From: Nocardiopsis mwathae
GTDB lineage: Bacteria > Actinomycetota > Actinomycetes > Streptosporangiales > Streptosporangiaceae
Reading direction: 5' to 3'
Assembly (NCBI RefSeq): GCF_014201195.1
Contig: NZ_JACHDS010000001.1
Span: forward strand, 2,604,001 to 2,668,000
DNA length: 64,000 bases
Shown here: positions 1 through 9,147 of the stretch, piece by piece
Position numbering within the stretch: the first letter of the stretch is position 1
Layout: each line of letters begins with the position of its first letter
Notes under the pieces: generated by a model
Told to the model about the DNA's origin: nothing
Databases searched by the model: none
What the model saw: only the letters and a program-made list of their open reading frames with translations
Program-made: the position numbers and the translations under genes

Positions 1-1
1 C

Positions 2-1189
2 ACCGAGGGCGCCCGCCACCCCGACCGCGACGCCCAGTTCCGCTACATCAACGACCAGGCCACCCGACACCTCGCGGACGGACAGCCGGTGGTCAGCGTC
101 GACACCAAGAAAAAGGAAGTGCTCGGCGACTACGCCGTGGCCGGCCGCGAATGGCACCGCTCCGGCGAGCCGGTCCAGGTCCGCGCCCACGACTTCCCGG
201 AGAAGAACGCCACCAAGGCGGTGCCCTACGGGGTCTACGACATCGGAGCCGACACCGGCTGGGTGGGGGTGGGCTGCGACGGCGACACCGCCGCGTTCGC
301 CGTGGCCACCCTGCGTCGCTGGTGGGACGCCGAAGGGCGCCACCGCTACCCCGACGCAACCCGCCTGCTCATCACTGCGGACGCGGGTGGATCCAACGGC
401 TACCGGGTGCGGGCCTGGAAGAAGCGCCTGGCCGATTTCGCCCACGCCGCAGGCCTGGAGGTGACGGTGTGCCACTTCCCGCCCGGCACCTCCAAGTGGA
501 ACAAAATCGAGCACCGGCTGTTCTCCGCGATCAGCACCAACTGGCGCGGCAGGCCGCTGACCAGCCACGAAGTCGTCGTCAACACCATCGCCGCGACCAC
601 CACCCGCACCGGGCTGAGAGTGCGCGCCGAGCTCGACACCGGCAGCTATCCCACCGGCGAGACGGTGCCCGAGGAGGTCATGGAGCGGTTGCCGCTGGAC
701 CCCCATGGCTGGCACCCGAAATGGAACTACACCCTGCGTCCCGAGCCACCCGCCCCGCTGCCCGAGGCGCCCGGTCCGGATGCGGCCTTCGGCCGCTTCC
801 CCGCGATGGACCGGGCCCCGTCCTGGCTGGGCCACCCGACCCTGACCGGCCTGGAGCCCGGGGCCTTCGGCGAACTCCACGACCGGTATCTCGCGCATGT
901 GGACGCGCACCCGACCGCAGTCCTGCCTGGCAAGCGCCACGCGTTCGGAACCGGCAGCCGCAAGCTCTCCTCCACCGACCGTCTCACCATCGCGCTCGTC
1001 GCGCTTCGGTGGCGTCCGCCCCGCGCGGTCCTGGCCGGGCTCCTGGGCGTCTCCGCTGCCACGGTCTCCCACACCGTGCGCGAGGTCACCGCCGACCTGC
1101 AGGCCCTGGGCCACACCGTGCCATCGGGGCCGATTCCCGTCCGCACCACCGAAGACCTCGCCGCTCTCGTCAACCAGCCCGCCCTGTGA
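2..1189 (+). CDS. ISAzo13-family transposase, 5' end cut by window edge
   Basis: DDE transposase of the ISAzo13 type. The frame is open from base 2, so the N-terminus lies outside the window. Visible family motifs are SVDTKKKE, the strand ending ITADAGGSNGYR (acidic residue) and the stretch CHFPPGTSKWNKIEHRLF, whose Glu is the likely third catalytic acid. The usual family C-terminus (HPKWNYTLRP) is followed by about 150 further residues containing a predicted helix-turn-helix (VLAGLLGVSAATVSHTV), which looks like an appended domain. The ISAs1-family element begins only 25 bases after the stop. Confidence 0.85.
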   Translation, partial: TEGARHPDRDAQFRYINDQATRHLADGQPVVSVDTKKKEVLGDYAVAGREWHRSGEPVQVRAHDFPEKNATKAVPYGVYDIGADTGWVGVGCDGDTAAFAVATLRRWWDAEGRHRYPDATRLLITADAGGSNGYRVRAWKKRLADFAHAAGLEVTVCHFPPGTSKWNKIEHRLFSAISTNWRGRPLTSHEVVVNTIAATTTRTGLRVRAELDTGSYPTGETVPEEVMERLPLDPHGWHPKWNYTLRPEPPAPLPEAPGPDAAFGRFPAMDRAPSWLGHPTLTGLEPGAFGELHDRYLAHVDAHPTAVLPGKRHAFGTGSRKLSSTDRLTIALVALRWRPPRAVLAGLLGVSAATVSHTVREVTADLQALGHTVPSGPIPVRTTEDLAALVNQPAL

Positions 1190-1214
1190 TCACCAACTTA
1201 TTAATCGGCAACCC

Positions 1215-2595
1215 CCAGGGGTCGTTCAAGTTCCTGAAGGGTCGGGTTCGTAACCGATCCCGAATAAAGGCAGTGCTCGTTCGGGTAGGTCCCGGATCGC
1301 GCGGACGGTCTTGGCGATGTTGTCCGCTCCCATCACCTTCAGGACACCGATCGCCAGGTTGCGCAGCGCCGCCATCGCGCGGGGAGCACTGCCGGTGTGA
1401 ACCGTGGAGGCGTCCTCACCGAACACGGTGTCGCGGATGTGGTGGCTGGAGTTCTCGATCGCCCAGTGCCCCCGCAGATAGCGGGCCAGCTCAGCGGAGG
1501 TGGCCTGGTGGGCGTCCAGGCTGGTGACGGCGTAGGCGGTCTCCCTGGTCTGGGGCTTTCCCGCCGGCTTCCTGCGTCGGTGCAGCCGGATGGCGAGCCT
1601 GGCGCAGGGGAAGGCGATTCCTCCGAGGATCTCGGGGACGCCCATCGTCTTGACCGAGCGGGACTCGCGGCGGCCGTGCCCGGTTTCGGAGCGGGTGCGG
1701 GCGATGGGCGCGTCGTTCCACGGCAGGCCCTTGACCTGGGCGTACAGGGTGGGCTGGTTGGCCTTGACCACGGCCACGTAGTGCGCGCCTTTGTCCTCCA
1801 CCAGCCATTTCAGGTGGTCCTTGACGGTGTGCAGGGCATCGGAGGTGACCACGGCGCCGGCCAGGTCCAGGTCCTGCAGCAGGGGGCGGAAGTGGCGGGT
1901 CTCGCCTGTTTTGGAACCGACCTCGGTCTGGGCGAGGGTGGCGGGGCGGTGGTGGGTGAGGGCGGAGAGCAGGTGGCGCCGCGGCTGGTCGAGGCGGGCC
2001 GATCCTTTCAGCGCCTTGCCGTCCACAGCGATCGCACCGGCTGCGGGTGGCGGTGGGTCGGCGGTGCCGGTGCTGTGGTCGGTGGCGGTGCGGTGCCGGT
2101 GGGCGAGGTAGGCGCCGATGGCCGTGTCCAGGGCGTGGGCGTCGATGCGGGTCAGGACGCGGTCGATGGTGGGGGCTGAGGGGGAGCGCCGCCAGGTGAA
2201 GGGGTGGGGGCGTATGCCGATGGCTTCCAGGAGGTGCTGTGGGGCGCGTTGTCCCCATTCGGCGATTTCATCGATGCTCTTGGCTCCGGAGATCGCGGCG
2301 CAGGCGCAGATGGTCAGGATGGCGGTCAGGGGGTACCAGCGGCCGCGGCGGGAGCGGGGGTCGGGGACGGTGTCGAGGTAGGGGCGCAGGTCGCAGATGG
2401 CGTCGGTGTCAAGGGTTCCCAGTTTCGCGAGTACGGCGGGGATCGGGGATGATGGCAGGGCAGGCACGGAAAGCCTTCATGGTCATTTGGCTTGGTCACC
2501 ACAATGATCACGAAGACCGTGCCTGCTTGCGTGTTCGGTCGAACCCGCCCCGATCCGGGCGATCGACACCACATCGGAACTTGAACGAGCCCTGG
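1215..2595 (-). mobile_element. ISAs1-family insertion sequence with terminal inverted repeats
   Basis: A complete element of about 1.38 kb. The left end 1215-1234 and the reverse complement of the right end 2576-2595 match at 19 of 20 positions; the core is TCGTTCAAGTTCC. The single internal gene fills nearly the whole element. I see no target-site duplication next to the repeats, so the outer limits could be off by a few bases, or the element may have recombined. Confidence 0.85.
1226..2467 (-). CDS. ISAs1-family transposase
   Basis: Full-length 413-aa transposase. The N-terminal DUF4338-like part has the typical LTAILTICACAAISGAKS and IAEWGQ motifs. The DDE core follows: AIAVDGKALKGS (first Asp), VVTSDALHT (second Asp), and YLRGHWAIENSSHHIRD, where the Glu of HWxIEN is the third acid. 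It catalyses cut-and-paste movement of the surrounding element. The start at 2467 places the gene just inside the right inverted repeat. No frameshift or internal stop is seen, so it appears intact. Confidence 0.93.
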   Translation of the reverse strand: MPALPSSPIPAVLAKLGTLDTDAICDLRPYLDTVPDPRSRRGRWYPLTAILTICACAAISGAKSIDEIAEWGQRAPQHLLEAIGIRPHPFTWRRSPSAPTIDRVLTRIDAHALDTAIGAYLAHRHRTATDHSTGTADPPPPAAGAIAVDGKALKGSARLDQPRRHLLSALTHHRPATLAQTEVGSKTGETRHFRPLLQDLDLAGAVVTSDALHTVKDHLKWLVEDKGAHYVAVVKANQPTLYAQVKGLPWNDAPIARTRSETGHGRRESRSVKTMGVPEILGGIAFPCARLAIRLHRRRKPAGKPQTRETAYAVTSLDAHQATSAELARYLRGHWAIENSSHHIRDTVFGEDASTVHTGSAPRAMAALRNLAIGVLKVMGADNIAKTVRAIRDLPERALPLFGIGYEPDPSGT

Positions 2596-3149
2596 TCTTT
2601 ACTGAAATTAGATCGAGACCAAACCTCCGCGCCATTGACACTACCTTCGCGGATGAGCCAACATTTGAGTTCGGCGAGCGAAGTTTCCCAAGACACTCCG
2701 CATCAGAAATCCGAGTGTCGGCGAGAATCGCTCCTTCATAAACTAGAATCGCCTTAGGAACATCGATGTGGCGACGCGGCCGTGGGGGTGCCATCCCATC
2801 GGGTCGGCGCCCATTGGCAAATCTTTTGGCACGCCAACTTACCGCGCGGCAAGGCGCAATCCGCCTCACGCGCTGACTCCGGAATCAAAGCGGTCACAGG
2901 ATACCGACCGTAGGCGTTAGTGCAACGCGACAGACCTTGGCTGAAATGGAACCTTGCAAACAAAGCCATAGAAAGAATCAGGGCAGCAAGGCAGAGTTAG
3001 TGCAAGAATTAAACTACTGTAATCTCTGGCAAGCACTAGTTCTTTCATTCCCCTGCCCGCCTACAGGCGACACATGGGGAGATCAATTTCAGTCCGCCAG
3101 CGCCGACTCCGGTGGATGCCGAATGTTGAGACTTAACGAGGAGGCAAAT
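2596..3149. other. Intergenic stretch upstream of the lectin/toxin cassette
   Basis: No convincing gene: the short open frames here are weak in both strands. The region is clearly lower in GC than the insertion sequences, like the toxin cassette it precedes. It must hold the promoter for the lectin gene; a TGTAAT hexamer near 3015-3030 in an AT-rich stretch is a possible -10, but I cannot define a convincing -35. Confidence 0.4.
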
Positions 3150-4679
3150 ATGATAAACGTGGCGAGCGGGCGTACTGCTGCTGTACTTGCAGTACTGGGT
3201 GTTGCCAGTTCTCTCACAGCGACACCAGCGTCATCCGATCGACTACCTACTGACGGAAAAAGTCAGCAAGTCGGTAATCCCGATAGTATCGTGTCATCTT
3301 CGTTCCCCAAGAAACTCCATGATTCCGCGATTTACCCCATCAAGGATACACAGAGGGAGGATCGAAATAATGGTGACGCTCAGGACCAAGAATGCGCACA
3401 CGAAGCGGCCTACACGCTAGCTCGATCAGAGGAATCAAGCAAAGAAGATCAGTGTCCAGCGGTACCACCCCAAACATTCGTCGGATACAAAGGTAAATGC
3501 CTCGATGTTGACGGCCCGGTCGAGCGCGGGGCAAAACTTGTCATGAACACGTGCGTTGGAGCGGCGTCACAGAAATGGGTCGTCAGCCCCGCAGAGGATA
3601 CGCACAGTGGGCAGTTCAGAATCGTCCGCCCAGAGTCCGCCAACCTTTGTGTAACAACACATGACGTCGGCGGTCAGTACCAGCTCGACAGCTGTACTGA
3701 CGGCAATCGTTTTAACGCGCGCATGGACGGAACTGTCTATGATTTTAGCAGTTCAACCACCAGTTCCTACTGTCTCGACGTCCAAGGGGCCGCAACTTCC
3801 GACCAGACGCCGGTAATCTCCTACAGCTGCCATGGAAACGAAAATCAACAGTGGGGTTATCCTTCTAATCCTATCCGCGGGCTTGCTAGCAAGTGCATTG
3901 ACGGAAATAGCGCAAACGAGGATAGAAAACCTGTTCTCCTCTACACGTGCAATGATCAGCCGTGGCAGAAGTGGCGAGTGCTCGCAACGGGACAGATCGT
4001 CACGCAAGACGGGTCCGGGAACTCAAGATGCATGGATGTTCGAGATGTGGGTACAGCGGACGAAACAAAGGTTCAGATGTACACGTGCCGGAAGCTTTGG
4101 GATCCACTCTGGGTAGCGCAGCAGTGGGCCCCCAAGCAGGACGGTTCCCTCTTCAACCCCAACTCGAAGAAATGTCTACATGTCCCTGGGTCAGCGACAG
4201 CAGACGTCACGGAGCTGCAGATATACACCTGCAACGCCACTGCTGCGCAGGCATGGTCTCCCAACCCGCAGCCCATCGTTAACAAGGACTCAGGCAAGTG
4301 CCTGGACATCAAGGGGGGGCAGGGGGGAACAGTCGACAATAACACGGACGTTATTCTCTACGACTGCAACTCAGGTGTGAACCAGAAATGGGTATTCCAG
4401 TTTGATGGAACCATCCGTTCACTTAGCAAGTGCCTGGACGTCTTTAACGGAGCTAGTTCAGCAGATAGTCGACTAGTTGCATACGACTGCAATGGGTCAT
4501 TCTCACAGAGCTTCAGCGAGAGAGTGATCAACGGCACCCCCTATCTGATAAACATGAATTCGGATATGTGCATCGGTCGCCGCAACGCCAGCTCTGTAGA
4601 CGGAACCAATATCGTCCTTGCTGAGTGCAACCAGACCAGTCAACAGCAGTGGGACATCCAGAGCCGCGGTTGGCGCTGA
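3150..4679 (+). CDS. Secreted ricin-type beta-trefoil lectin repeat protein
   Basis: 509-aa protein predicted to be exported: a short hydrophobic signal segment (residues about 9-28) is followed by a Ser/Thr/Asp-rich linker to about residue 105. The rest is lectin repeats. QxW motifs sit at 141-143, 233-235, 273-275, 324-326, 367-369, 412-414 and 499-501, with a degenerate QSF at 453-455, each preceded by a (K/R)CLDV- or CxDV-like strand, which suggests about three beta-trefoils. The start was chosen because AACGAGGAGGCAA gives a strong ribosome binding site directly upstream. It is followed after 71 bases by a CdtB-like toxin gene. In cytolethal distending toxins the cell-binding subunits CdtA and CdtC are ricin-type lectins, so a delivery or binding role is a reasonable inference. 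Codon use is AT-richer than in the neighbours. Confidence 0.85.
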   Translation: MINVASGRTAAVLAVLGVASSLTATPASSDRLPTDGKSQQVGNPDSIVSSSFPKKLHDSAIYPIKDTQREDRNNGDAQDQECAHEAAYTLARSEESSKEDQCPAVPPQTFVGYKGKCLDVDGPVERGAKLVMNTCVGAASQKWVVSPAEDTHSGQFRIVRPESANLCVTTHDVGGQYQLDSCTDGNRFNARMDGTVYDFSSSTTSSYCLDVQGAATSDQTPVISYSCHGNENQQWGYPSNPIRGLASKCIDGNSANEDRKPVLLYTCNDQPWQKWRVLATGQIVTQDGSGNSRCMDVRDVGTADETKVQMYTCRKLWDPLWVAQQWAPKQDGSLFNPNSKKCLHVPGSATADVTELQIYTCNATAAQAWSPNPQPIVNKDSGKCLDIKGGQGGTVDNNTDVILYDCNSGVNQKWVFQFDGTIRSLSKCLDVFNGASSADSRLVAYDCNGSFSQSFSERVINGTPYLINMNSDMCIGRRNASSVDGTNIVLAECNQTSQQQWDIQSRGWR

Positions 4680-4750
4680 TGCAACTGAGTTGGGGTTTAA
4701 ACCGCCACAGCTCTTCATCTCAACTCTGATATGTCAAATTTGGAGCCATT

Positions 4751-5632
4751 ATGGCTGACATGATGAGATCACCCGGAAAACCTAGAAGGGGCCTCTGGAT
4801 AGCGACACTCGCAATCCTCACAGCAACTCTGGCGATCGCAACCTCGCAACCGTCGAGTGCAAGCACCGCGGCCCCAATCGTAGAACATGCGAACCAGCAG
4901 ACTTTCAGCGCCACGACCTGGAACATGCAGGGCTCCTCGGACCCGTCCGGAACCAAGTGGCAAAGCGTCAGTACCTTGGCCCGCAGCGTAGACATCGTCG
5001 CCCTCCAAGAGGCTGGTACGCGGCCGGCCACTGCCGAATTCGTTCGTGATCACCCGATCCAGGACCAGGTGGGTCAGGATTGGACCGTCAACGAATACCA
5101 ATGGAACCTCGGAACTGCCACCAGGCCGCAGTATTACCGACTTTACTGGCTCAACGTGGGGCGCTTGCGTGTGAACCTTGCGCTTGTCGTTGCCCCTGAG
5201 CTTCCAGTTGTCCAGGTTCGAGTAGTGCATCCCCTGACAGGAGCGGGCGAGCGGCCAGCGCTAGGTGTAGAAATCGGCCGCGGACCCGCCGGCGATGCCA
5301 ACAATATGACATTCTACACATTTCACGCTGTATCTAATGGAGGATACAATGCGGAAAGTATGATCATGCAGGTGGAGTGCAACACGACGACACGCTGGGC
5401 TGTACTGGGAGACTTTAATCGCAATCCCGACTCCACTACACCATCAGGGCAGCCATGGCTCAGACCCGGCACAGGGGTCGTGTGTCCGCCGAACTCCAAC
5501 ACCCACCCTGCCACGAATCCACGAAATCGACTCGACTTTATGGTAAGGAACGCGACGGCGCCTCAACTCACCGGTAACGTGCAAGACCCGCGTGCATCTG
5601 ACCATCTGGCAGTGACGTACTCCGGAATTTAA
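4751..5632 (+). CDS. cdtB-like: Secreted CdtB-like toxin (DNase I/EEP fold)
   Basis: 293-aa protein with an N-terminal signal segment (residues about 15-38) and an endonuclease/exonuclease/phosphatase domain from about 52 to the end. The CdtB signature is clear: TWNMQGS (N58), ALQEAG (metal-binding E87), the block NEYQWNLGTATRP at 114-126 that is distinctive of CdtB rather than general DNase I, RVNLALV, FHAVSNGG (catalytic H192), GDFNRNP (D221, N223), NRLDF (D262) and ASDHLAV (D284, H285). All core catalytic residues are present, so DNase and/or phosphatase activity is expected. C210 and C245 could form a disulfide. GGAG lies 5 bases before the ATG. It follows the lectin-repeat gene in an apparent operon. 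Being an actinobacterial homologue, its target cells are unknown. Confidence 0.85.
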   Translation: MADMMRSPGKPRRGLWIATLAILTATLAIATSQPSSASTAAPIVEHANQQTFSATTWNMQGSSDPSGTKWQSVSTLARSVDIVALQEAGTRPATAEFVRDHPIQDQVGQDWTVNEYQWNLGTATRPQYYRLYWLNVGRLRVNLALVVAPELPVVQVRVVHPLTGAGERPALGVEIGRGPAGDANNMTFYTFHAVSNGGYNAESMIMQVECNTTTRWAVLGDFNRNPDSTTPSGQPWLRPGTGVVCPPNSNTHPATNPRNRLDFMVRNATAPQLTGNVQDPRASDHLAVTYSGI

Positions 5633-6083
5633 CCACCATACGGTTGGCGGGATATACCCAATTACCGCTGGCCTCGTAAGCGTCGCTTCCGCCACACGCG
5701 AATTGGATACCTACCGGGGGCGGGCCGTGCAACTGGCTGTGCGGCTCCGTGAGGCCCACACGAACGGTGAGGACCACCCCGCGTTCCCGATCTACCGGGT
5801 GGTTGAATTCCTGCGGGCCCAGTCCCACGCAGGCACCTCCGTGACTGGCCTGCCCGTCATGCGGCGACATCAGCAACATCATGCTGGCGTGGGACGGGCT
5901 CATGCTCTGGCCTCGTTGTTTCACGGGGGTGACCTGCTGCGCGAATGTCCGTGATGCCGGTCTTGTTCCCGCTCGGGACACGTGTCGCGCAGGACCGGTC
6001 AGCGGCCGTCGCGCCGCGCGCCGGGCCCCACCATCCCGGAACCTCTCGGAACTCCACCTCTCCATGCTCGCGGGGACGGCGGA
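5633..6083. other. Gap between toxin gene and IS1380-type transposase; no gene assigned
   Basis: The weak open frames on both strands here lack ribosome binding sites and recognisable motifs. The stretch 5700-5945 has high GC and could be the remnant of an older insertion or a structured RNA, but I cannot identify it. The left end of the IS1380-family element must lie in the last 100 bases; I could not find a matched inverted repeat. Confidence 0.3.
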
Positions 6084-7538
6084 TCAGGTTCTGGCCGGCG
6101 GGGGCAGAGCGCGGATCGCTGCGAACGCGGCGGCGATCTGAGCCGCCCACGGCCAGGTCGCGTCGACCTTCAACCGGCGTCTGCGCTGGCCGTGCACCAG
6201 CCGGGCCGCCACGTGCAGCAGCTGGAGCCGCATGGTCTTGGGGGCAGCCGCCGCCAGCTCGCCGGAAAGAGCGAGGAGCTGGAGCCAGGCCCGCAGATCA
6301 GCGGCGATCGCTACCGCGCACAGCCAGGCGGCGTTGACGTGGGCGTGGCGGGAGGGCAGCCTGCCCAGTCCGCAGGCTTTGGAGTCGCGGATGCGCTGTT
6401 CCACCGTGGCGTGGTGGCGGTGCCGGGCATCGAGGAACGCGGTCTGCCCGCGCGCGGTGTTGGTGGAAAACGCCTGGTAGCACTGCCCGGTGCGTTTCTC
6501 GTAGTCGGTGGCGCCGCGTTCGTAGCGCGGGTGCAGGGGTTCTGTGCGCACGATGACCCGGTGGCCCTCGGGCCAGTCGTGCAGGTCGCCGAGCAGGCCG
6601 GTGATGTCGGCCACGAAGCCGCCCTGGCGTGCCTGCCCGTCGGCGCCTGTGGCGGCCTCCCACAGCCCGAGCCGGTCCAGGGCCTCGATCGCGGCCTGCT
6701 CGCGTTCGCCGACGGGCCATCCGGCTGAGTACTCCCAGGTGTAGCAGGGGCTGGTGCGGCCCCCGGCCGAGGCGATCCAGCCCAGCAGGTCTTTGGAGGC
6801 GCCGGCCCCGTCCAGGCGGAGGAGCACCCGGCGCCGGTAGGAGCCGGGGACCTGGTCCACTGCGGCGTGGAGGACGGCGATGTTGTCGCCGGGGTGGTTG
6901 GGGGCGGCTGAGCCCTCGCGCAGGTCCGCGACCAGCATCTCGTGGGTGTTGGCGCAGTAGGCGGTGAGGGGGTGGTGGCCGTAGGTGCCTTTGAAGGTGC
7001 CGCGGGCGCCTTGTTTGGCGGAGGCCGATTCGATGATGGTGGCGTCGGAGTCGATCACGGTCACCCCGGTGAGCGGGGCGCCGTCGATCCGGACCTGGGG
7101 GAAGCCGTCGGGGCGCTGGTCGAGCAGGTTCCACACGTGGCGGCGCACGGCGGCCCGGGCGCGGGCGATGCGCGCCAGGCGGCGGGGGCCGGTGGCATCC
7201 AGCATGCGCCAGGTGGTCGCTATGGAGGCGGTGGGGCCGATGACCGGGCGGTGGTGGTCGAGCAGCGAGATGTCGCGGATGTTGGTGGCGCCCAGGGTGA
7301 TGGCGCAGGCCAGGTCGGCCATGATCTGGCCGCGGTCCCAGGAGCGTGGCCGTGTCGGCTTCAGGGCGGTGGACAGGGCGGTGGTCAGCCCGGTGCGTTG
7401 GGCCAGGAGTCGTAGGTGCGGGCCGCCGACGTGGCCGACGATGTTCTTTCCCTCCGGAACCACGCACAGGCCGTCGGGCCACTCGGTATCGTGCACGCAG
7501 AAGGTGCTCCTCGCTGCTTTGGGTTCGACTCTCGACAA
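6084..7538 (-). CDS. IS1380-family transposase
   Basis: 484-aa DDE transposase. Family features are the N-terminal block GGPHLRLLAQRTGL, ADLACAITLGATNIRDI and LLDHHRPVIG, the first catalytic Asp in VTVIDSDATIIES, RLDGAGASKDLL (second Asp), and the C-terminal ERGATDYEKRTGQCYQAF and TVEQRIRDSKACGLGRLP (Glu in the last motif). Length is normal for the family and there is no disruption. It bounds the toxin cassette on the right, as the ISAs1-family element does on the left, so the two could have mobilised that cassette (inference). Confidence 0.92.
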   Translation of the reverse strand: MSRVEPKAARSTFCVHDTEWPDGLCVVPEGKNIVGHVGGPHLRLLAQRTGLTTALSTALKPTRPRSWDRGQIMADLACAITLGATNIRDISLLDHHRPVIGPTASIATTWRMLDATGPRRLARIARARAAVRRHVWNLLDQRPDGFPQVRIDGAPLTGVTVIDSDATIIESASAKQGARGTFKGTYGHHPLTAYCANTHEMLVADLREGSAAPNHPGDNIAVLHAAVDQVPGSYRRRVLLRLDGAGASKDLLGWIASAGGRTSPCYTWEYSAGWPVGEREQAAIEALDRLGLWEAATGADGQARQGGFVADITGLLGDLHDWPEGHRVIVRTEPLHPRYERGATDYEKRTGQCYQAFSTNTARGQTAFLDARHRHHATVEQRIRDSKACGLGRLPSRHAHVNAAWLCAVAIAADLRAWLQLLALSGELAAAAPKTMRLQLLHVAARLVHGQRRRRLKVDATWPWAAQIAAAFAAIRALPPPART

Positions 7539-7596
7539 GCCGTATCCAAGCAGGTCAGGGGCGCCTTCGCTGCGTTTTCAGATGATTCGTTCCCTC

Positions 7597-7728
7597 ATGG
7601 CGCCGACCCCAGTGAAACACCTGGGCTGGGGGACATGCCCCGAGGGCCACCGGTGGGCGCCACGCTATCCTGGCGGGCCCCTGACAGCTGAGGCTTACAA
7701 CGCGCTGCAGGCCTCTCTGGACGGTTAG
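7597..7728 (+). CDS. Small hypothetical protein with CxxGHRW motif
   Basis: Possible 43-aa protein. The central GTCPEGHRWAP and the acidic/helical end look like protein rather than noise, and codon use is G/C-ending, but there is no strong ribosome binding site in front of the ATG. It lies between the IS1380-type gene and a hypothetical gene on the same strand. Function unknown. Confidence 0.3.
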   Translation: MAPTPVKHLGWGTCPEGHRWAPRYPGGPLTAEAYNALQASLDG

Positions 7729-7852
7729 GTCCACCCGGCTGTCCGGCGGGCCCGGCACAGCCTTCTCGCGGGGCACTCTGAGCCTCCCCTACCCGATGGT
7801 CATCCCCCGGCCAGGGGTTGCCCGAGTCACACAAGAAGATCATCCTTGGCAA

Positions 7853-8293
7853 ATGGAGGCAAATGACCACGGCGAGCACCGCCACACCCACATCGGCACC
7901 ACCCCCGCCGGAGGCAGCCTCTACGCCCCCGGGCTCGACCTCACCGACCTCGACACCGCCGCCCTGGTACGCGACCGCACCGCCACGTTCGACCGGTTCA
8001 TCGCCCACGTCGAATCCGGATGGCGCCCCGGCCTCGACCGCAGAGACCAGGAACGAGCGGCCCAGGCCGGGGACGACCTGATGGAGTGCCGCCTGATCGA
8101 CCGCGCCGGAATCGACCCCCGCGAGGAAGGCCTCACCTCCCGCCGGGTCGGGCGCGGTGAACGCGAGTACACGCTGCGCCTGTACCGCGACGGCCGGATG
8201 CACACTGCCCGCGACGTGCTGCCTGACCACCTTGGCGAGGAGCAGGTGTGGCTGCACATGGTGCATCTGCTGCACAGCGGTGAAGCCACCTGA
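7853..8293 (+). CDS. Hypothetical protein
   Basis: 146-aa protein, His-rich near the N-terminus, followed by a mostly helical, charged region (TDLDTAALVRDRTATFDRFI) and a C-terminal part rich in Arg and Tyr. No known domain recognised. The start is the ATG at 7853; the open frame continues further upstream, but without a better site. The third-position GC pattern supports coding. A second hypothetical gene follows after 57 bases on the same strand. Confidence 0.6.
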   Translation: MEANDHGEHRHTHIGTTPAGGSLYAPGLDLTDLDTAALVRDRTATFDRFIAHVESGWRPGLDRRDQERAAQAGDDLMECRLIDRAGIDPREEGLTSRRVGRGEREYTLRLYRDGRMHTARDVLPDHLGEEQVWLHMVHLLHSGEAT

Positions 8294-8350
8294 TCCCACA
8301 GCCTCCCGCCCGCTGCCCGCGCCCTTCGACCTGCCGATACGCTCTCCACT

Positions 8351-8710
8351 ATGGGAGCGTGGCGGGAACGACCGGACAACTGGCCATGGGGCGTGCCGAC
8401 CACCGACACCCCGGGGTTCGTCGACCACGCCGTGCACTGGCTGGCCGAGCACGCCATTCCGGCCCGTGTCGGAGTGCTCGCGGGCGAGATCTACGCGTCC
8501 CCACGCGCCACGGCCCGGACGGGGTGGCGGTTCCTGTCCGCGACGGCGCAGGCGTTCGAACGGGAGGCGGCCACGTTGCGGCGGGAGCTTCGCGACGTCG
8601 GCCTGGACCCCGGTGTGGTGGACGAGGTCGTGGCGATCGCCGCCCGCGATGCGGCGCGTGGCCGCGCCCGTGTGGCGGAGCTCGAAGCGATCGGGCCGCA
8701 CCTTCCCTAG
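8351..8710 (+). CDS. Hypothetical protein
   Basis: 119-aa soluble protein with a Trp/Pro-rich N-terminus and a long amphipathic C-terminal half (FEREAATLRRELRDVGLD and following) that probably forms helices. No family recognised. It probably shares a transcript with the gene ending at 8293. Confidence 0.6.
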   Translation: MGAWRERPDNWPWGVPTTDTPGFVDHAVHWLAEHAIPARVGVLAGEIYASPRATARTGWRFLSATAQAFEREAATLRRELRDVGLDPGVVDEVVAIAARDAARGRARVAELEAIGPHLP

Positions 8711-8784
8711 CGTCTGACCGCCGCCCTGTCACCTCAGCGACACCATTACCCCCGAACCCGCACATCCGCCCTACCGCAAGGCCG

Positions 8785-9147
8785 CTACCGGGCACCAACG
8801 CCGGGCCCGCCTGGGACGGTGCCCTGCACCTCGGGCGGTGAATACCGCCACCCATAGCCGTAGTGGTGACGGAGGTACCGGTTGCGGGTCGCGGTGCGCG
8901 ACAGGCCCACCAGGCGCGCGGTGCGCGTGTAGGACAGCCCTACCTCGTCGATGAGGCGGACGATCTCGCTGGTGGACACGTCGGGACGCGGGCGGCTGCC
9001 TCGGCGGCGCAGGCTCACACCTTCAGCCCGCAGGTGGTCGCGCACCACGGACGGTTCCCGGTCGAACGCGTGCCCGATCTCGTAGGAGGTGTAGCCGCTC
9101 CGGTAAAGCTCGGCCATCGCCCGGCGCTGCTGCTCGCTGATCCCCAC
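8785..9147 (-). CDS. Helix-turn-helix protein, resolvase/Hin-type DNA-binding domain
   Basis: 120-aa DNA-binding protein with two HTH-like units: RRAMAELYRSGYTSYEIGHA (near the N-terminus) and SEIVRLIDEVGLSYTRTARL (middle), the second with the look of the small HTH at the end of serine resolvases. No catalytic domain. The GTG at 9147 was chosen because AAAGGCAGG precedes it; the longer frame upstream has no protein-like sequence. It may regulate neighbouring genes; the target is unknown. Confidence 0.65.
   Translation of the reverse strand: MGISEQQRRAMAELYRSGYTSYEIGHAFDREPSVVRDHLRAEGVSLRRRGSRPRPDVSTSEIVRLIDEVGLSYTRTARLVGLSRTATRNRYLRHHYGYGWRYSPPEVQGTVPGGPGVGAR

Noticed and set aside
1205..2605. 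Target-site duplication of the ISAs1-family element
   Set aside because: Bases beside the two inverted repeats do not match over 8-10 positions.
5700..5950. Group II intron or other structured RNA remnant
   Set aside because: Some palindromic stretches are present, but I found no domain V-like hairpin or other defining motif.
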